Positions 59,111 through 64,000 of a DNA stretch of 64,000 bases are shown piece by piece. The stretch's first letter is position 1. Each line of letters begins with the position of its first letter. Under the pieces are notes generated by a model. That model was not told where the DNA came from and did no database searches. It was given only the letters and a program-made list of their open reading frames with translations. A program made the translations under genes and the position numbers. Source of the stretch: Entrophospora sp. SA101 (Eukaryota; Glomeromycota; Glomeromycetes; Entrophosporales; Entrophosporaceae); assembly GCA_958430865.1 (NCBI GenBank), contig CAUDNR010004489.1:29197-93196 (forward strand), given 5' to 3'.

Positions 59111-61792
59111 TGTCAAATACGCAAAAAAGCCAGTCTTCCATTTTAAGAATTACAAAAATCATTTATTTATTTATTTATTTTATTTATTTATTTATAAATA
59201 ATATCATTATCTATTTTTTAACAATTCATGATAAAATATATATGTAGAATTGGTTGGTGGTTATCAGTTTCACCCCACATTTCTGTATACCCAATTTAGA
59301 TGATAATAAAATGACACTTTAATTTTAATAATTTATTTTGTAGTCAGGGAGTTTCCAAATTCGGAATTTTAAATAATCGACAATCTAGATTCATTGTGTA
59401 ATAAATACTGTTATCAAAAATGCACAAGTAAAACAGCAAAACATGTCATGCAACTTCAAAAATCATAAAATCATTCATTTGCCCAACCACCAGGTTTGTA
59501 ATAATATAACTTTCCATTTTCAATATATATATATATGCATGCTTCATCTCTCAAGCTTCATCCAACAAAATAAATAGCAGGTTCCGATATTATTGAGACT
59601 ATAATAAATAATCAAAATAAAATCCAGTACCATTATGGTTTCTCAAGACATTAAGAAAATGAATTACTTGCATCAAGTAAATATTGTTATTAACAATTGG
59701 TTGAATTTGTATAAAGAAATTCAATAAAATATGTAACATGCTTTTTACCTTAAACCACGTTGTTCAACTGGGTCTCTGGATATCTCTCGGTGCAGTAAGT
59801 GCAAGCAAATAAGGTAAAGTCTCGCAGGCGATCTTTCATAGAAACCAACGAATTTGAACTCCTGCATGAGCTTTTATTAATTGGTCATATAACTCCCAAT
59901 TTACAGGATTAAGCAATTCGAGAATGTGATTTAATAATATATAGCATCATTGATATCTATATATCTCATTTAATCCAAAAGAATTGATGATGAAAATAAT
60001 CGATTAATAAATATTACGTATTTTCTCTGATTATAACCAAATTATTCATTTTGCCCGTTGAAAATACACGTACATAAAAATCAGGACAATAATTCATAAA
60101 ACTAAATAATAAAAATCTTATTTCATGTAAACATTGAACTTGCGGCATATGTTCTATATATATATATATATATATGGTTATTACTATGAATTTTTGTATA
60201 AAGTTACAAAAAAAAGAGCAAATGAGGTTTTAACAACATTCCTCTTCAAAGCTCTCATTTACCCAAGTCTTTATTTATTATTCCTATAATAATTATTTAA
60301 GTTAAAATTATGTAGATCGTTCTAGAATCAATTTCCATCTAGGGTAGGTAATCCAAAATCGATTTCCAAATTTGGAGCCCACCCCTTATCAACTTTGTTC
60401 TAAATAAACGAATCTTCGATTGACATATACAGAATTTTATTTGGGAGACATTTTAATGGAATTTCATTGGGGAACCACGTTTGGAACGCCCGCTCCGATT
60501 ACATAAATGTCACAACGCTTGACCTGCATAGCACAAGATTATTCTCAAATAAAAAACGTGAGATGCACCATCTGTGGGTACAGTCAGGGACATTACCATA
60601 TTAATATTTGCCATTCGATTCGAACCCTTTTGTCGATCAATTCATATATATTACATAAGTTAGTTACATATGAATTGATTGTGATACTTTCTTTCTTTCA
60701 TAATAATAGTTGATTAAAAATCATAATCATTAGTAATAATAGACGTCTCATGATTACTGACTTTATATAAAATCCCCCGAGATATTTTTATCAAATGTGA
60801 GTTAATAAATGAATAGTCTGACCGATTATAAATGAGCAAAATGCCGACATGTGGTGAAATGATTGCAAAATTTATTAGTTGAAGAAATATTTATTAATGG
60901 TATTTGATTTCTATGTGAAAAAAATAGAATTCACGTTGATTAGATAATTTTTTTTTTTTGATTATGATTGATAATCACGAACTTGTCAGCTAGTCACATG
61001 TCAGACTTACCATTGGATTCGAAAAACAATCAGGGTAATATATTTTGGGGTACACCATTTTCATCAGTATTGTATATTTATATATATATATATATATATT
61101 AATATATATATGTGTGTACATCATAATAATACATTAAACTATTTTAAACAAAATGTCGTACTTTAATTGTATAACGCACAGGCCACCACTGCCATTCATA
61201 TAAACTTGAACACTAATAGAAATTCGATCTTAAATATTCAGCTAAGCTTTAAGCCTTATCTCTCTTTTATTTTATTTCAATTGCTGTAATCAAATCAATA
61301 AGGAATAAAGTTGATATTAATAATATTTAATGACATCTTGTATAACGTTTATATTATATAATGTTCATACCGTATAATAAAAAATGTAAATATAGAGGTA
61401 TGGGCAAGAAATTTTAATTATTAACGTTATTCTTTTTTTTTATATAATAACAATAACAGATAACAACAAAAACCTTAAAATTTTTTATTTATTATCAACA
61501 AAAAAACCCCTTTTTCATTCATCCGTTATCGTTTTTATATTTGTTTCTAGGTTCAATGACTATTCTTATTATAGAACACCAATAATAAGAAAAATTCACG
61601 TTCGTTCAAATGTTGACAATGTCATTTATGATGATGCATATCGCATGTGATTGGATTTTCTTGCAATGACGTTTTTTATAAAAAAAGACGGTTTTGGAGG
61701 TTTGGAAAGAAATACATCATCCGAGCTCCCCGAAATTGTTTCCAAGGCAACAAAAATATTTCAAATTAAATAAAAACTTTTTATTTATTTAT
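58445..61792. other. Intergenic, no gene recognised
   Basis: 3.3 kb of AT-rich DNA between the NRG1-like gene and MCT1, with (AAT)n at about 58526-58562, several long TA runs (58490, 58840, 59080, 60158, 61080) and TTTA repeats near 59160-59200. The ORF at 60507-60713 has no coding character. A T-loop-like word near 60616 did not fold as a tRNA. Confidence 0.5.
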
Positions 61793-62130
61793 TTATTTAT
61801 TATTTGATAATTTAGTCATTAATTCATTTGCATGTTTTTTAACTTCTTTTACACTTGACAAAGGTCTAATAATCAATACATTCATTAAAATTTTAATCAT
61901 CTAAAATAAAAATAAAAAAAAAAAAAATTTATACACAAACAAACCTTACTAAATCCATTGGATATTCTTTCCTCAATAAATTGGCCAAAACTTTTGCTGG
62001 CCCAATTAATAAAAAATTATCAACTCCTCTTTCTTTACAATATTTTATACTTTTTTGCCATTGAACAGTGGCAGTCACTTGCTTTACTAGCAATGAAGGA
62101 ATTTCATCTGCTGATATTATCTAATATAAA

Positions 62131-62169
<39 letters not shown>

Positions 62170-63894
62170 AATTATATATATTATTTTATATATCTATACA
62201 AACACATATATTATATCATTTTTACCGGTCTTGCTGTCACATTAGATATAACATCTACAATTGGGGTTTGAAATTTAACACCATTCAAAGCATCTTTCAT
62301 CATTTCTCTTGCTGGATCCATCAATTTACAATGAAACGGTGCCCTAAATAACAAAAATAATTATATACAAAAGTTTCATTTGTAATAATAAAATTATTAT
62401 AGTGACTACGATTATAATTATTGTTACTTACGATACAGGTAGATAAACTGCCCGCGCTGCAAGATGATTCAATTGAAGAGCACTTGATGCAAGATCTACA
62501 CCTTCGCTTGTACCACTTATAACTGCCTAATATCATCAGTATGTATGTATGTATGTATATTTGTTGTTATTATTGTTATCATCACTATCATCATCATCAT
62601 TATTATTATTATTTTACAAGATTAAAGAAACATCTGAAAAAAGAAAAAATTTGAACCTTCAAATAAACACCTGAAATGACTAGTATAATAAAACCACACC
62701 AAAGAAATAAAATAAGATAAAATAAAATATCAGTTGGAAAATATTTTATTAAACCAATCAATTGTCTAAACACGTATGTAAATTTTTTCTTTCGCGCATA
62801 CACTATTAATATTAGCCAATTCTACTGATTCTCCTTTTGGTAAATTTGTATTGATTTCTTTGATCGCTTCTTGTAATTTATCCAAGTTCTCTTCTCGTAC
62901 AATTAATGCTGCCATAGCTGTCTTAACTCCCAAGTTTGATACAGTTCTTGACATGGCATTTCCACGTAATCGCTTTTTTTAATAACATATACATACATAT
63001 ATATATATACATATACGTATAATATAAATATATAAATGAAAAAGATTGTAAAAAAATACAAGCTTTTTTTTTTTTAACTCACAACAAGTTTAATGGCATC
63101 ACTTAAAGACAAAGATTTTGTAGCTACTAAAGTTACATATTCTCCTAATGAGTGTCCAAGAGCAAAATTACAACTAGATGATAAATCAAATCCATATTCT
63201 TTCTTTTTTTTTTAAAAAAAATATTATTAATTAATCAATAATAAAAATAAAAATTATAATTATAATTATAAATAATTAAACCTCCAAAACACGAAGAATA
63301 GCAACAGACGTCATTAATATCGCAGGTTGTGCATTTTCTGTTTGAGTAAGTTCTAACTGATAATAAAATTTTATTAAATTGGGAGTTTTTTTTTGTTTAA
63401 TAAAAAGTAAAATAAAATTATACCTGATCACCATCAAATATCAATTTCGTTAAATTAAATCCCAAAGTTTGGTTAGCTTCGTCGAAGACTTCGCGTGATA
63501 CAGAATATTTTTCGTAGAAATCTTTACCCATTCCAACATATTGGGCTCCTTGACCTACAACATACATCACATGTTTGATTATTTTATTGATCTGAATTAC
63601 ATAATATATATCTATACACTTTTGATATGTATATATTATTTATTTACCGGGAAAAATAATAGCGCATTTGGACTTTTCAATGCCATTCGTATTCTTTAAA
63701 TAATAAATAAATAATCTAATTAATTAATTATTATATATATATAGTTTATTCAAGATAAATAGATAATTTTATAATTCTAAAAAATAAAATAAAATATAGA
63801 TAGTAACCGCAAAAGTTCGAACGACTATTGAATTATTTGAATAAATATTTTTACAGGAATTTTGAAATGATTTGTATAAAGAATGGGCAAGCAT
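61793..63894 (-). CDS. MCT1: Mitochondrial malonyl-CoA:ACP transacylase
   Basis: Exons on the minus strand: 63894-63808, 63693-63648, 63554-63424, 63356-63282, 63202-63083, 62972-62802, 62526-62432, 62343-62226, 62120-61950 and 61900-61793. They sum to 1122 nt (373 residues). A 9-nt exon at 62679-62671 (Ser-Phe-Gln) would make 376 and restore the spacing of the NSPxQxVISG motif. The N-terminus MLAHSLYKSFQNSCKN is basic and amphipathic-like, suiting a mitochondrial presequence. Conserved sites: FPGQGAQ (43-49), the nucleophile Ser131 in GHSLGE (129-134), the active-site Arg segment KLVRLRGNAM, His249 in SAPFHC (numbering with the 9-nt exon) and IGPAKVLANLL. It loads malonyl units onto ACP for mitochondrial type II fatty-acid and lipoate synthesis. 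A (TTGA)n run lies in the intron at 62128-62166. Confidence 0.93.
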
Positions 63895-64000
63895 TTTTTA
63901 TTTATGAAAAAAAAAAAGCTTTTTCAAAATATATGTGACACAAGAGTTGATATTTATACTAATATGTCGTGTAACATCTTGTTGTCAACCTGCATAAAAA
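63895..64000. other. Upstream region of MCT1, window end
   Basis: Only about 105 bp of 5' flank remain. It starts with a T/A-rich tract (63897-63915), and no gene begins here. Confidence 0.5.

Noticed and set aside
60590..60640. Possible tRNA T-loop ('gattcgaaccc' on the plus strand)
   Set aside because: No complementary T-stem, and no acceptor or anticodon arms could be placed on either strand.

Overview
The window looks like nuclear DNA from an AT-rich fungus. Genes are split by many short AT-rich GT..AG introns, and the gene set is fungal: a fungal-type tRNA ligase with a P-loop kinase, a Cdc1/Ted1-type GPI-remodelling phosphoesterase, a membrane-anchored GH18 chitinase, and an NRG1-like C2H2 factor. 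Together with HEN1, a ZRSR2-like minor-spliceosome factor, and decayed fragments whose wording I associate with Rhizophagus-type genomes, this suggests an arbuscular mycorrhizal fungus (Glomeromycotina). That placement is inference, since I could not search a database. Twelve conserved genes could be spliced by eye. In each one the exon lengths sum to a multiple of three and the junctions restore conserved motifs. I placed 66 introns with confidence, all GT..AG, plus one more if a 9-nt micro-exon is real.

Layout. 1-4.3 kb: AT-rich repeats and decayed ORFs. 4.3-7.5 kb: ZNG1 zinc chaperone (+) convergent with a small S1-S4-like membrane protein (-). 7.6-22.7 kb: a repeat-rich block holding a hAT BED-finger remnant, a DNA primase (PRI1) fragment beside a piggyBac remnant, a decayed DDE-like transposase of a family I cannot name, a 225-bp hAT MITE, three copies of a 169-bp TA-flanked MITE, a 550-bp mariner/Tc1 derivative with perfect 31-bp ends, a WD40 pseudogene split by a 1050-bp hAT-like insertion, a decayed coiled-coil ORF and a 10-N assembly gap. 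22.8-49 kb: the core-gene block with Cdc1/Ted1-like (+), chitinase (-), TRL1 (+), seipin (-), HEN1 (+), COQ8 (+), ZRSR2-like (+) and eIF2-gamma (-). 49-56.7 kb: a gene-poor, microsatellite-rich stretch with a Zn2Cys6 remnant. 56.7-58.4 kb: NRG1-like transcription factor. 58.4-61.8 kb: no gene seen. 61.8-63.9 kb: mitochondrial malonyl-CoA:ACP transacylase (MCT1, -).

The intact genes are housekeeping: metal allocation, GPI and lipid-droplet biology, tRNA splicing and mRNA splicing, small-RNA methylation, coenzyme Q, translation initiation and mitochondrial fatty-acid synthesis. They do not form one pathway. The most novel item is the RNase-H-like family at 12.4-15.2 kb, with catalytic spacing D-x80-D-x34-E. 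Other notable points are the clean TE footprints, possible micro-exons, a tRNA ligase apparently lacking its phosphodiesterase domain, and single-residue changes in conserved motifs of the Cdc1/Ted1-like enzyme and ZNG1.
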